A stretch of 64,000 nucleotides of DNA from an uncultured Clostridia bacterium (GCA_934120135.1 CAKOTK010000006.1:1-64000); one strand, 5' to 3'; counted from the stretch's first letter, positions 27,157-35,199 are shown. Program-made: numbers and translations. The notes: generated by a model not told the origin, from the sequence alone.

Positions 27157-27855
27157 TTATTCTTTAAATTCCTTAGCTAACTTGCTGATAGCTTTAGTTT
27201 CAATTCTTGAAACATAAGAACGAGAAATTGCCATAGAATCTGCAATTTGATTTTGAGTTTTAGGCTTTTCACCATTCAAACCAAAACGTAATTCCAATAT
27301 AGTTTTTTCTCTTTCTTTTAAAACTTCTTTCATTTTTTCATATAACTTCTTTACTTTAAATTTTAAATCAACTTCGTCTTCAATATTTTTATCATTATTC
27401 TCTAAAACTTCTTGCAAAGTAACAACATTATCATCTTTGTCTTTTCCAATGGGATCATCTAAGTAAACCTCTGCACCTAACTTTTTAGTACTTCTCAAAT
27501 ACATAAGTACTTCATTATCAATACAACGAGAAACATAAGTAGCCAAACGTACTCCTTTTGAACTATCAAAGCTATTTATTCCCTTAATTAAACCAATACT
27601 ACCAATAGAAATTAAATCATCTTGTTCAACTCGTGTAGCAGTATATTTTTTACATACATGAGCAACTAATCTTAAATTTCGTTCTATCAAAATATTTCGT
27701 GCTTCTTCATCTCCAGTTTTCATAAGTTCTAAATATTTTCGCTCTTCTTCACTACTCAAAGGCTCTGGGAAAAGTGTATTATTTGAAATATACCCAACTA
27801 AAAATATAGCTGAATTTAAAAATGCTAAAAGACCACCAATAGAAAAGGCAAACAT
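27157..27855 (-). CDS. sigK: sporulation sigma factor SigK (pro-sigma-K)
   Basis: Length 232 aa. A hydrophobic pro-sequence (FSIGGLLAFLNSAIFLVGYI) precedes FPEPLSSEEERKYLELMKTGDEEARN, typical of SigK. Region 2 (ERNLRLVAHVCKKY, DDLISIGSIGLIKGI) and region 4 (KPKTQNQIADSMAISRSYVSRIE) are intact. It drives late mother-cell transcription in sporulation. The gene is continuous, so no skin-type element interrupts it here. A plain leader of about 190 bases separates it from the promoter block at 28055. Confidence 0.93.
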   Translation of the reverse strand: MFAFSIGGLLAFLNSAIFLVGYISNNTLFPEPLSSEEERKYLELMKTGDEEARNILIERNLRLVAHVCKKYTATRVEQDDLISIGSIGLIKGINSFDSSKGVRLATYVSRCIDNEVLMYLRSTKKLGAEVYLDDPIGKDKDDNVVTLQEVLENNDKNIEDEVDLKFKVKKLYEKMKEVLKEREKTILELRFGLNGEKPKTQNQIADSMAISRSYVSRIETKAISKLAKEFKE

Positions 27856-27987
27856 ATAGATACCTCCAATTCAATATATAGAATTATATGCCAAAGAAAA
27901 ATTAAAGTGCCTGACCTTAAAAAAATTCATCAAATCAAGTCAAACATAAAAAATTATACCTATTTTTTAATCACATTATCAGTAGAA

Positions 27988-28002
27988 GAGCACAGCGTGC
28001 TC
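27988..28002. other. small palindrome in the sigK-28143 spacer
   Basis: GAGCAC-AGC-GTGCTC forms a 6-bp hairpin in a 287-base spacer (27856-28142) that otherwise holds only the promoter block at 28055-28096 and a 24-base match to 31271-31294. No T-run. Confidence 0.4.
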
Positions 28003-28054
28003 CATATGTAAAGTGCATAATAAAAATAGTTAGGCAAGAAAAAGTCAATGAAAA

Positions 28055-28096
28055 TTAAAGAAAAGTATTGAAAATTTTTAAAAGTTATATTATTAT
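28055..28096 (+). promoter_or_regulatory. conserved promoter block upstream of GA-repeat ORF
   Basis: The shared block TTAAAGAAAAGTATTGAAAA at 28055-28074 contains the -35 TTGAAA (28068-28073). TATTAT (28091-28096) follows after 17 bases. Same arrangement as at 14390 and 32404. Confidence 0.7.
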
Positions 28097-28142
28097 AAAA
28101 ACAGTAAAAGTCTAAAGAAAAGTATAGAAAGAGGTACAAAAT

Positions 28143-28295
<153 letters not shown>

Positions 28296-28492
28296 CCTGT
28301 CTTTTTGTTGTGAAAAAATATTTAATTAGTGCAAACTTTTTTAGAGAATTAAGGGAGAGTGATGTAAGACAGATTTTAATATTAAGAAATATATGCATAA
28401 AAATGCAAAGTAAAGAACTAGATGTATAAATTACAAAGTTCAAAAAAATAAAAGAAAGGGTATGATAATATATCATATAAAAGGTACAAAAA

Positions 28493-29911
28493 ATGAAAGC
28501 AAAAAACAAAAGAGACTATTTAAAAGAAAGAGGTATTACATTAATTGCTTTAGTAGTAACTATTGTAGTATTATTAATATTAGCAGGAGTAAGTATAAAT
28601 GCTCTATTTGGAGATAGTGGAATAATAAATAAAGCAAAAGATGCTCAAAACAAAATGAACCAAGCGGAACAAAATGATTTAGAAGCAATAAGCAGTTTAA
28701 ATGAATGGTTAGAAAGCAAAACAAATGGAAGCATGGGAGAAGATGACAATCCATCAACAATACCTAAAATTTCAACATTAGTAGGAACAGTAGTAGACAA
28801 AAATACAAAAGCAGAAGATGCATATGGAAATAAAATAACAATACCAAAAGGATTTAAAATATTACCGCACGGAACAGAAGCAGGTTCGGCAACTTATACT
28901 TATAGTGGAGATACTATTCCAACAGTACAAGACGGAATAGTGATAGAAAATGAAACAGATGGAAACCAATTTGTATGGGTACCAGTAGGAAAAATGAAAA
29001 ATAAAGATAATACAACAAATACAATAACTTTGGGAAGATATAGTAATTTTACAGTACAAAATGGAATTTATACACCAGCCCAATCTGCAGAAAACTATAC
29101 TGATGAAATAGAAGTTGGAAAAAACAATAAAGAAAATTATGTTATTGCAAAATTAAGTTTGCAAAGTGAAATAAAAATAAACAGAGCAATTCAATTAGAA
29201 GGAATAATAAATGATTCAAAAATTATTAAAACTGCAGGAGATATCTCAGCAGTAATAGAGTATAAAGAACTAAGCATATATAGGAATGGAAATTCAGCAA
29301 CAGATTCAACAGCTCAAAATGCAACTGCTAGAGATTTAAAAACATTTATAGAAACAAGCTTAGCAAATGGAGGATATTATATAGCGCGATTTGAAGCAAG
29401 TGGAACAACGTCAAAAATAGAATCAAAATATAAGCAAACAGTATTAGGAAATATAACACAACCAAATGCAGCAACATTAGCAAGAGAAATGTATGGAGAA
29501 GTAAAAGAAAATAATGAATTAGTGTATGCAAGTGATTTGGTAAATAGTTATGCATGGGATACAGCAATAATATTTATACAAACATATTCAACAGGAGAAG
29601 ATGCAAGTAGTTATGCAAGTAAAAATAAGGGACCAACTAATGGACAAGAAAATACAGGACTAAGTACTGACAAATATTGTAATATATGGGACATGTCAGG
29701 AAATGCAGCTGAATGGACAACAGAATACTCTACTTACTCTGACATTAGCGGCTTCGGCCCTTGTGTTCCTCGTGGAGGATATTACCGCACAGATAGTGGT
29801 TTAACAGATAGTAATTTAGTTGCTCATTACACTTCTAAACGCAACGGCATCTACCGCACGACTGACAGCAGCAGCAATTTTTCTTTTAGACCCTTACTTT
29901 ATGTAAAGTAG
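28493..29911 (+). CDS. prepilin-like protein with hypervariable FGE/C-type-lectin-like domain (DGR target candidate)
   Basis: Length 472 aa. Residues 1-60 are a prepilin-type leader and helix (RG|ITLIALVVTIVVLLILAG, then INALFGDSGIINKAKDAQNK). The middle has NQFVWVPVG and GYYIARFEASG. The C-terminal part has NIWDMSGNAAEWTTEYS and RGGYY, then FSFRPLLYVK at the very end. That order (W-D-M-x-G-N-x-x-E-W, R-G-G, F-R) is the formylglycine-generating-enzyme-like C-type lectin fold used by DGR variable proteins. The 3' 180 bases are unusually GC-rich with scattered replacements (see variable region). It probably sits on the surface as a diversified binding protein. Start: AAAGG upstream of ATG. Confidence 0.8.
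   Translation: MKAKNKRDYLKERGITLIALVVTIVVLLILAGVSINALFGDSGIINKAKDAQNKMNQAEQNDLEAISSLNEWLESKTNGSMGEDDNPSTIPKISTLVGTVVDKNTKAEDAYGNKITIPKGFKILPHGTEAGSATYTYSGDTIPTVQDGIVIENETDGNQFVWVPVGKMKNKDNTTNTITLGRYSNFTVQNGIYTPAQSAENYTDEIEVGKNNKENYVIAKLSLQSEIKINRAIQLEGIINDSKIIKTAGDISAVIEYKELSIYRNGNSATDSTAQNATARDLKTFIETSLANGGYYIARFEASGTTSKIESKYKQTVLGNITQPNAATLAREMYGEVKENNELVYASDLVNSYAWDTAIIFIQTYSTGEDASSYASKNKGPTNGQENTGLSTDKYCNIWDMSGNAAEWTTEYSTYSDISGFGPCVPRGGYYRTDSGLTDSNLVAHYTSKRNGIYRTTDSSSNFSFRPLLYVK
29729..29911 (+). other. variable region VR1 (DGR-type)
   Basis: This 3' segment follows conserved GAATAC and ends at the stop. It aligns with 33875-34027 at both ends (CCTTGT, GGAGG, TTTTCTTTTAG, CTTTATGTAAAGTA), but the codons between differ mostly at positions 1 and 2. 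Third positions are mostly C or T, as expected if AAC/AAT codons of a template were randomised at A. Confidence 0.7.
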
Positions 29912-29920
29912 AACTGACCA

Positions 29921-29937
29921 TTGGTTCGAAGAACCAG
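29921..29937 (+). other. hairpin directly after VR1
   Basis: TTGGTTC-GAA-GAACCAG forms a 7-bp stem (one G-T pair) ten bases after the stop. The same structure follows VR2 at 34037. DGR target sites are known to carry a hairpin or cruciform just downstream of the variable region. Confidence 0.65.
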
Positions 29938-29950
29938 AAAGAATACAAAG

Positions 29951-30296
29951 AATGTCGAAATTTGACATACGATTTTACTTGCAAAATGCAACTAAATGTA
30001 GTATAACAATACTTAACTTAGTTGCATTTTTTAGTGCAGTAAAACTCAACAAATTTACATATACAAGGCAATAATTATTTTCAAAACAATATTTAAATTA
30101 TTTTCTAACTTAGAGTTTCTAATTACTTAACCTTTATTTCATACAATTATTTTTAATCAATATAGTTTAAAATCAATGTTATCTTAAATTTTCAATATTC
30201 TTTTAAAAGTTATTAACTCTATAAAAATTAAAATCTTAAAACATTAAAATTCTAAAATTTCCACAAACAAAGAAAATATAAATTAGCAAGAAAGAG
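29951..30296 (+). repeat. long intergenic repeat, copy A (upstream of intact Rpn gene)
   Basis: About 346 bases are closely similar to 48771-49126, from AATGTCGAAATTTGACA to AAATTAGCAAGAAAGA. Both copies sit directly 5' of an Rpn-family gene and contain the same terminator hairpin. It fills the gap between the prepilin-like gene and the Rpn gene; no ORF is evident inside. Confidence 0.85.
29983..30032 (+). terminator. terminator hairpin within repeat copy A
   Basis: AAAATGCAACTAA (29983-29995) pairs with TTAGTTGCATTTT (30018-30030), 13 bp, T-rich end. The other copy keeps pairing through a G-U change. Confidence 0.8.
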
Positions 30297-30358
30297 AGGT
30301 GCGTTATTTTTATAAAAAAGATGCAGCTAAAATATAAAATTAAAGGAGTTGTTGTAAA

Positions 30359-31210
30359 ATGGAACAACAAAATAAAGTAGAACCAAGAAAGAAATATCCA
30401 CCAAAGATAGATATAATATTCCAAGCAATATTTGGAGAAGTGGGAAGTGAGCACATAACAAAAGATTTTTTAGAAAAGATACTAAATAGAAAAATAGAAA
30501 AGATATCATTAGACAAAAATCCAATATTAAGGAGAGAACTAAAAGAAGATAAATTAGGAGTACTAGATATAATGACAGAACTAGACGGGAAAGAAAAATG
30601 CAATATAGAGATACAGCTATCAGACAAAAGCAATATTATTGAAAGAGTGCTATACTATTGGTCAAGAATATATGCAAAACAATTAAAAGCAGGAAATTAC
30701 TATGATAAATTAGAAAAAACAATAGTAATCCTAATAGCAGACTTTAATATAAAAGGATTAGAAGAGCTAGGCTATCATAGTGTATGGAAGATAATGGAAA
30801 CAGACAATGCTAAAAAGTTAATATTGACAGACAAGTTTGAGGTTGATATAATAGAGCTTAGAAAAATCGAGGGTAAAGAGAAAGAAAAAGATCAATTATT
30901 AGACTGGCTAATGTTCTTAGAAAACCCAGAAAGTGAGAGGGTGACGCAGAAAATGGAAGAAAACGAGAACTTAAAAGAAGCAGTAGAAAAACTAAACAAA
31001 ATAAATGAAGATGAAAAAATGCAAAGAATAATAGAGCTAAGAGAAAAAGCAATAAGGGACGAACATGCAATATACACAAAAGGTGTAGATGATGGTGCAA
31101 AAGAGAAAGAACTACAAATAGCCAAAAATATGTTAAAAAAAGGAATGAATGTATCGGATATTATTGAAATTACAGGATTAACAAAAGAAGAAATAGAAAA
31201 ATTAGTATAA
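30359..31210 (+). CDS. Rpn family PD-(D/E)XK recombination-promoting nuclease/putative transposase
   Basis: Length 283 aa. The N-terminus (YPPKIDIIFQAIFGEVGSEH) and nuclease core (DIMTELDGKEKCNIEIQL, the D...ExQ signature) place it in the PDDEXK_2 transposase-like family related to RpnA-E. A linker region WLMFLENPESERV and a C-terminal helix KNMLKKGMNVSDIIEITGLTKEEIEKL are typical. Rpn proteins are DNA nucleases that stimulate RecA-independent recombination and can act in phage defence. It is preceded by the 346-bp repeat. A second, truncated copy is at 49149. Confidence 0.85.
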   Translation: MEQQNKVEPRKKYPPKIDIIFQAIFGEVGSEHITKDFLEKILNRKIEKISLDKNPILRRELKEDKLGVLDIMTELDGKEKCNIEIQLSDKSNIIERVLYYWSRIYAKQLKAGNYYDKLEKTIVILIADFNIKGLEELGYHSVWKIMETDNAKKLILTDKFEVDIIELRKIEGKEKEKDQLLDWLMFLENPESERVTQKMEENENLKEAVEKLNKINEDEKMQRIIELREKAIRDEHAIYTKGVDDGAKEKELQIAKNMLKKGMNVSDIIEITGLTKEEIEKLV

Positions 31211-31294
31211 CACAGAAAATAGTAATAGTAAAAGGAAAAATTTCAAAAAATTATTCAGAAGTAGCGTTTAACCTTAAAAAAATTCGTCAAATCC

Positions 31295-31323
31295 TTGACA
31301 CTAATACCATAATATGGTACAAT
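31295..31323 (+). promoter_or_regulatory. sigma-A promoter of rplU-rpmA
   Basis: TTGACA (31295-31300), 17-base spacer, TACAAT (31318-31323). Confidence 0.8.
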
Positions 31324-31329
31324 ATTTAA

Positions 31330-31411
31330 CTGTAAGCCGCCTGAGTCGGGCAACTAAATATTGCTTTAAGCAATTGCCTTGTTATTTATGCTTAGCGAGT
31401 ATACGAATATA
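31330..31411 (+). ncRNA. structured 5' leader of rplU (probable L21 leader)
   Basis: The leader holds nested pairing: GGCAA/TTGCC enclosing ATTGC-TTTAA-GCAAT (31347-31378), and a 5' element GCCGCCTGAGTCGGGC. A conserved L21-leader RNA is known upstream of rplU in Firmicutes and is thought to mediate autoregulation. Position and structure fit, but the consensus could not be checked here. Confidence 0.55.
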
Positions 31412-31426
31412 GGAGGTGTACAAAGA

Positions 31427-31834
31427 ATGTACGCAATTATTGAAAGCTGTGGAAGACAATACAAAGTAACAGAAGGAGATGTAGTATTCTTCGAAAAATT
31501 AGAAGCAGAAGAAGGTAAAAAAGTAACATTTGATAATGTTGTTTTAGTATCTGACGACAAAAAAGTAGAAGTTGGAGCTCCTTATGTAAAAGGTGTTAAG
31601 GTTGAAGGAAAAGTAGTTTCTCACGGTAAAGGCAAAAAGATTTTAGTTTATAAATACAAAGCTAAAAAGAACTACAGAAGAACTCAAGGACATAGACAAC
31701 CATACACTAAAGTAGAAATTACAAAAATAAAAATGCCTACTGAAAAATCAGAAGCAAAAGTAGAAAACGCTGAAGTAAAAGAAACAGCAGCTAAAGCTAC
31801 TACAAAAAAAGCTACAACTAAAAAAGAAGCTTAG
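31427..31834 (+). CDS. rplU: 50S ribosomal protein L21 with Ala/Lys-rich tail
   Basis: Length 135 aa against about 103 usually. The L21 core runs from MYAIIESCGRQYKVTEGD to YRRTQGHRQPYTKVEI. The extra 30 residues are a low-complexity tail (EVKETAAKATTKKATTKKEA). The ATG at 31427 follows AGGAGGTG; the longer frame from 31379 lies in the leader RNA. It is followed directly by rpmA without a prp/ysxB gene. Confidence 0.95.
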   Translation: MYAIIESCGRQYKVTEGDVVFFEKLEAEEGKKVTFDNVVLVSDDKKVEVGAPYVKGVKVEGKVVSHGKGKKILVYKYKAKKNYRRTQGHRQPYTKVEITKIKMPTEKSEAKVENAEVKETAAKATTKKATTKKEA

Positions 31835-31915
31835 ATTAAAATTTGAATATATTATGGTAAAAACTATTAGAAAGATAGAAATACCCTAAAACAAAAATTG
31901 AAGGGAGTGAATAGG

Positions 31916-32191
31916 ATGGCTCATAAGAAAGGTCAAGGTAGTGTTAAGAACGGTAGAGACAGTGAGTCTAAACGTTTAGGACTAAAAAGAGCAGATGGTC
32001 AAGTAGTTCCAGCTGGTAATATACTAGTAAGACAAAGAGGAACAAAAATTCATCCAGGTACTAATGTTGGTATTGGTAGCGATGATACACTATATGCTAA
32101 AGTAACTGGAAAAGTTAAATTTGAAAGACTTGGCAGAGATAAAAAGAAAGTTAGCGTATATCCTGTTGAAGAAGGAAGTAAAGCTGAATAA
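31916..32191 (+). CDS. rpmA: 50S ribosomal protein L27
   Basis: Length 91 aa starting MAHKKGQGSVKNGRDSESKR, so the mature N-terminus is encoded directly. Many Firmicutes instead encode an extension (ending in FFA before HKKG) that is removed by the protease Prp; neither the extension nor prp is present here. A TTG start at 31898 would add six residues but has no Shine-Dalgarno site; GGGAGTGA at 31903-31910 fits the ATG at 31916. Confidence 0.95.
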   Translation: MAHKKGQGSVKNGRDSESKRLGLKRADGQVVPAGNILVRQRGTKIHPGTNVGIGSDDTLYAKVTGKVKFERLGRDKKKVSVYPVEEGSKAE

Positions 32192-32197
32192 AACATA

Positions 32198-32227
32198 AAA
32201 AACTCTATACTTGTGTATGGAGTTTTT
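32198..32227 (+). terminator. terminator of rplU-rpmA
   Basis: AAAAACTCTATAC pairs with GTATGGAGTTTTT (13 bp, one G-U) around TTGT. Confidence 0.9.
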
Positions 32228-32403
32228 AGTTGCCTAAAATTCTAAATGTTACTGGTTAATGGTTTTTAATAGAAAAATCGATCAAGTCTGCTAGTCTGTA
32301 ATATTAATGTAAATCTGTTAAGTGATAATAAACCTAGTGTAAGTATATAGACACCGTTGAAAATATGCAAGAAAAAATAAATGTCGAAAAAAGCCGATAG
32401 AAA

Positions 32404-32445
32404 TTAAAGAAAAGTATTGAAAATAAAAAAATGTTATGGTATTCT
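32404..32445 (+). promoter_or_regulatory. conserved promoter block upstream of second DGR-target-like gene
   Basis: TTAAAGAAAAGTATTGAAAA (32404-32423) with -35 TTGAAA (32417-32422), 17-base spacer and -10 TATTCT (32440-32445). The 5' leader is about 160 bases and has a long-range pairing TGCACAT/ATGTGCA (about 32473 and 32525). The rest of 32228-32614 shows no gene. Confidence 0.7.
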
Positions 32446-32614
32446 TAAGTAAGATAAAAATTTAGATTTGCACATTGAAAATTTAATATAGAGTAAACCT
32501 GCGAAATACAGTTAAAAATGAGTAAATGTGCATAAAAAGGAAAAAATTGTACATACTAAATACAAGACAGAAAAAAGCAGAACAAAAATACTGAAGAAAG
32601 AGAGGAAGATAACA

Positions 32615-34027
32615 TTGAATAAAAAAGAGAATAAAATAAGTAAAGAGATAAAAATAAATAAAAAATCAGCAAGAAGAAATTACTCAAAACAAACAGGTAT
32701 TACTCTAATAGCGCTAGTAGTAACTATCGTAGTATTGCTAATTTTGGCAGGAGTAAGTATAAACGCTCTATTTGGAGATAGTGGAATAATAAATAAAGCA
32801 CAAGATGCCCAAAACAAAATGGACCAAGCAGTAGAAAATGACCAAAAAGGAATAAATGAATTAAGTAATTGGTTAGACAGCAAAATAAATGGAAGCACAG
32901 GAGGAAACACAACTGGAGATGACACTCCAACAGAAAAGCCATTAATAACAGATTCAAGTTTAACATCAGATGATAGAATAAATAGTGAAAGTACAACAGT
33001 AATAGCAAAAGATAAAAAAGGTAATCAAGTAGTAGTACCAGGAGGATTTAAAATTTCATCAGCTTCAGGAGAGACTGTACAACAAGGAATAGTAATAGAA
33101 GATAAAGAAGGAAATCAATTTGTATGGGTACCAGTAAGTAATATAAATGGAGATGGAAGTAATAAAATAGTAAAAGATGATGGAAGTGAAGTAGAAATAA
33201 CATTAGGAAGATATACATTTGCAACAAGTAGTCCAGGAACACCAACTCCAATACAAAAAGGCTCAGAATATGCTCAAACAACAATAGCACAAGCAACAGC
33301 AGGTACGTTAGATACAAAATATGGAGTTGCAAAATCTACCTATTACTTTTATGAATTAAACGGTTCAAGAACGTCAAATGAATTAGATGATTTAACAGGA
33401 ACAAATACAACAGCTAAAAACTTAAAAGAGTTTATAGAAAAAACAGAAACAAATAAAGGCTTTTATATAGCACGTTATGAAGCAAGTTATGGAAGTGGAT
33501 ATAATAGTTCTGGAACAGATACAGCGGCAAAATTTGGAAATGCAAAACCATTATCAAAGGTATCAACAGCAAAGAGTAAAAGTAGTATGAATTATACAGA
33601 AGGAACACTATGGAATTTTATAACTCAACCACAAGCAGCACTAGTAAGTCAAAATATGTATAAAAATGATAAATATGTAGAAAGTGATTTAATAAATAGT
33701 TATGCATGGGATACAGCAATAGTATATATACAAGCAATGGGAAATACAAACTATGCAAATGCAAATAGAGATACAACAGGAAATAAAAGTTTAATGAATA
33801 CAGGTTTAACAGGAGACGAAAAATGTAAAATATTTGATATGGCAGGAAATACACAAGAATGGACCACAGAATACAGCACTTACACGCTTAGCAGTGATGC
33901 TTACCCTTGTACTAATAGGGGAGGCTACTACAGCTCTTCCTACTGTTACACGAGTATTCGTAGCTACCACTATGCGACTAACAGTTACAGCGACTTTTCT
34001 TTTAGGCCCCTACTTTATGTAAAGTAG
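32615..34027 (+). CDS. prepilin-like protein with hypervariable FGE/C-type-lectin-like domain (DGR target candidate)
   Basis: About 470 aa from the TTG at 32615 (AGAGGA at 32601-32606); the frame extends to a GTG at 32528 but that start has no ribosome site. A very basic leader ends in KQTG|ITLIALVVTIVVLLILAG. INALFGDSGIINKAQDAQNK follows, then NQFVWVPVS, GFYIARYEAS and KCKIFDMAGNTQEWTTEYS. The C-terminus has RGGYY, a Ser/Tyr-rich variable stretch and FSFRPLLYVK. The domain order is the same as in the gene at 28493. The variable tail is dominated by Tyr, Ser, Asn and Asp, residues reachable from AAY by A changes. It is probably a surface-displayed diversified ligand binder. Confidence 0.8.
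   Translation: MNKKENKISKEIKINKKSARRNYSKQTGITLIALVVTIVVLLILAGVSINALFGDSGIINKAQDAQNKMDQAVENDQKGINELSNWLDSKINGSTGGNTTGDDTPTEKPLITDSSLTSDDRINSESTTVIAKDKKGNQVVVPGGFKISSASGETVQQGIVIEDKEGNQFVWVPVSNINGDGSNKIVKDDGSEVEITLGRYTFATSSPGTPTPIQKGSEYAQTTIAQATAGTLDTKYGVAKSTYYFYELNGSRTSNELDDLTGTNTTAKNLKEFIEKTETNKGFYIARYEASYGSGYNSSGTDTAAKFGNAKPLSKVSTAKSKSSMNYTEGTLWNFITQPQAALVSQNMYKNDKYVESDLINSYAWDTAIVYIQAMGNTNYANANRDTTGNKSLMNTGLTGDEKCKIFDMAGNTQEWTTEYSTYTLSSDAYPCTNRGGYYSSSYCYTSIRSYHYATNSYSDFSFRPLLYVK
33875..34027 (+). other. variable region VR2 (DGR-type)
   Basis: Codon alignment with the relic at 11655-11808 gives about 46 aligned codons. About 27 differ, and in about 20 of these only bases 1 and/or 2 differ (e.g. 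TAC/GGC, CTT/TAT, CAC/ACC, AAC/GTC). Conserved anchors are CCTTGTACT, TATGCGACT and TTTTCTTTTAG. Such bias is expected from adenine mutagenesis of AAC/AAT codons, not from ordinary drift, which favours third positions. Confidence 0.75.
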
Positions 34028-34036
34028 CACTGACCA

Positions 34037-34053
34037 CTGGTTCAATGAACCAG
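34037..34053 (+). other. hairpin directly after VR2
   Basis: CTGGTTC-AAT-GAACCAG is a perfect 7-bp stem ten bases after the stop. It corresponds to 29921-29937 and to a decayed version at 11818-11833. Confidence 0.7.
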
Positions 34054-34074
34054 AAAAAATGAATAAATACGATG

Positions 34075-34176
34075 TTAGCGCTAATGCGTTTAACACGTAC
34101 TTTAGCGCATCAAAAACTGGCGCCCCTAGCGGGGCGCCTTTATTGTGCTCGCAAATTTGCAAACACAATAAAGGCG
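34075..34176. ncRNA. GC-rich structured island with mutually exclusive hairpins
   Basis: Three structures are visible: GCGCTAA/TTAGCGC (34078-34084, 34102-34108), GGCGCCCC-TAGC-GGGGCGCC (34119-34138), and CGCCTTTATTGTG/CACAATAAAGGCG (34135-34147, 34164-34176). The last two share CGCC, so only one can form. The GC content stands out sharply in this AT-rich genome. There is no credible ORF in 34028-34297. It could be a terminator/antiterminator, a small RNA or a remnant of a mobile repeat; the type is uncertain. Confidence 0.45.
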
Positions 34177-34297
34177 AAACGTATATAAATTTTGCTATGA
34201 TTTCAAGCGTTTACCTGAATATCGTTATAAAAAAACATTATCTAGGAACTTCTAAATAATAAAATTTGTAAAAATACTACCAAAACTTAATATTGTG

Positions 34298-34306
34298 TGG
34301 TATAAT
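34298..34306 (+). promoter_or_regulatory. extended -10 promoter of yebC
   Basis: TGGTATAAT gives TGn plus a perfect TATAAT, 35 bases before the ATG. Confidence 0.65.
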
Positions 34307-34340
34307 AGTTGACGAAGTAAGAAAAAAGGAGGAGTTAACC

Positions 34341-35066
34341 ATGTCAGGACATAGCAAATGGCATAATATTGCGGCTAAAAAAGGTAAAGCAGATGCAGCA
34401 AGAGGAAAAATATTTACAAAATTAGGTAGAGAATTATTAATTGCAGTAAAAGAGGGAGGACCTGATCCTGCTGGTAATTCTAAATTAAAAGATGTTATTG
34501 CTAAATGTAAAGCAAATAACATGCCAAATGATACAATCAATAATGCAATCAAAAAAGCTTCAGGAGCTGGAAGCAATGAAAACTATGAAGAAATCATTTA
34601 TGAAGGATATGGAGCAAATGGTGTTGCAGTTATAGTTGAAGCAAGTACAGATAACAAAAATAGAACAGCGGCAGATGTACGTCATGCATTTGATAAAGCT
34701 GGTGGAAACCTAGGAACAACAGGATGTGTATCATATTTATTTAGTAAAAAAGGTGTAATAGTAATTGATAAAACTACAACAAATCTATCAGAAGATGATA
34801 TGATGATGTTAGCATTAGATAGTGGAGCAGAAGACTTTGAAGCAACTGATGAATGTTATGAAATAACAACTTCACCAGAAGATTTTTCAAGAGTTAGAGA
34901 AGCTTTAGAAGCACAAGGATTAGAATTCTTAGAAGCAGAAGTACAAATGGTACCATCTACATACATTCAATTAAGTGAAAATGATGCACCAAAAATGCAA
35001 AGACTAATAGACATGTTAGAAGACCTAGATGATGTTATGAACGTATATCACAACTGGGAAGAATAA
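34341..35066 (+). CDS. yebC: YebC/PmpR family transcription or translation factor
   Basis: Length 241 aa. The start SGHSKWHNIAAKKGKADAARG is diagnostic, followed by AIKKASGAGSNENYEEIIYEGYGANGVAV and DDVMNVYHN near the end. The family includes DNA-binding regulators, and some members relieve ribosome stalling. GGAGGAG precedes the ATG at 34341. It is monocistronic, between the variable protein and the spoIIIA operon. Confidence 0.96.
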   Translation: MSGHSKWHNIAAKKGKADAARGKIFTKLGRELLIAVKEGGPDPAGNSKLKDVIAKCKANNMPNDTINNAIKKASGAGSNENYEEIIYEGYGANGVAVIVEASTDNKNRTAADVRHAFDKAGGNLGTTGCVSYLFSKKGVIVIDKTTTNLSEDDMMMLALDSGAEDFEATDECYEITTSPEDFSRVREALEAQGLEFLEAEVQMVPSTYIQLSENDAPKMQRLIDMLEDLDDVMNVYHNWEE

Positions 35067-35096
35067 TAAAATTTAATAAAATAGTTCTAAAACTAA

Positions 35097-35138
35097 AAAC
35101 ATAGCATATATATATTTATATATATGTTATGTTTTTTT
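35097..35138 (+). terminator. terminator of yebC
   Basis: AAACATAGCATATATA pairs with TATATATGTTATGTTT (one G-U), followed by T7. Confidence 0.85.
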
Positions 35139-35199
35139 ATGTGCCATTGGGGACGGAGAATTTTGGCACATTTTCAAATTTGATAAAGAGGTACAAGCT

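Noticed and set aside
27157..27855. Skin-element interruption of sigK
   Set aside because: The coding frame is continuous from pro-sequence to region 4.
34059..34259. 66-codon ORF overlapping the GC-rich island
   Set aside because: It has no Shine-Dalgarno site, mixed composition and runs straight through three strong hairpins; structure explains the sequence better.
35141..35169. GTGCC-ATTGGGGACGG-GGCAC-like element before spoIIIAA
   Set aside because: Looks like a fragment of a dispersed intergenic repeat, but only one copy is in the window and the palindrome is short, so it was not listed as an element.
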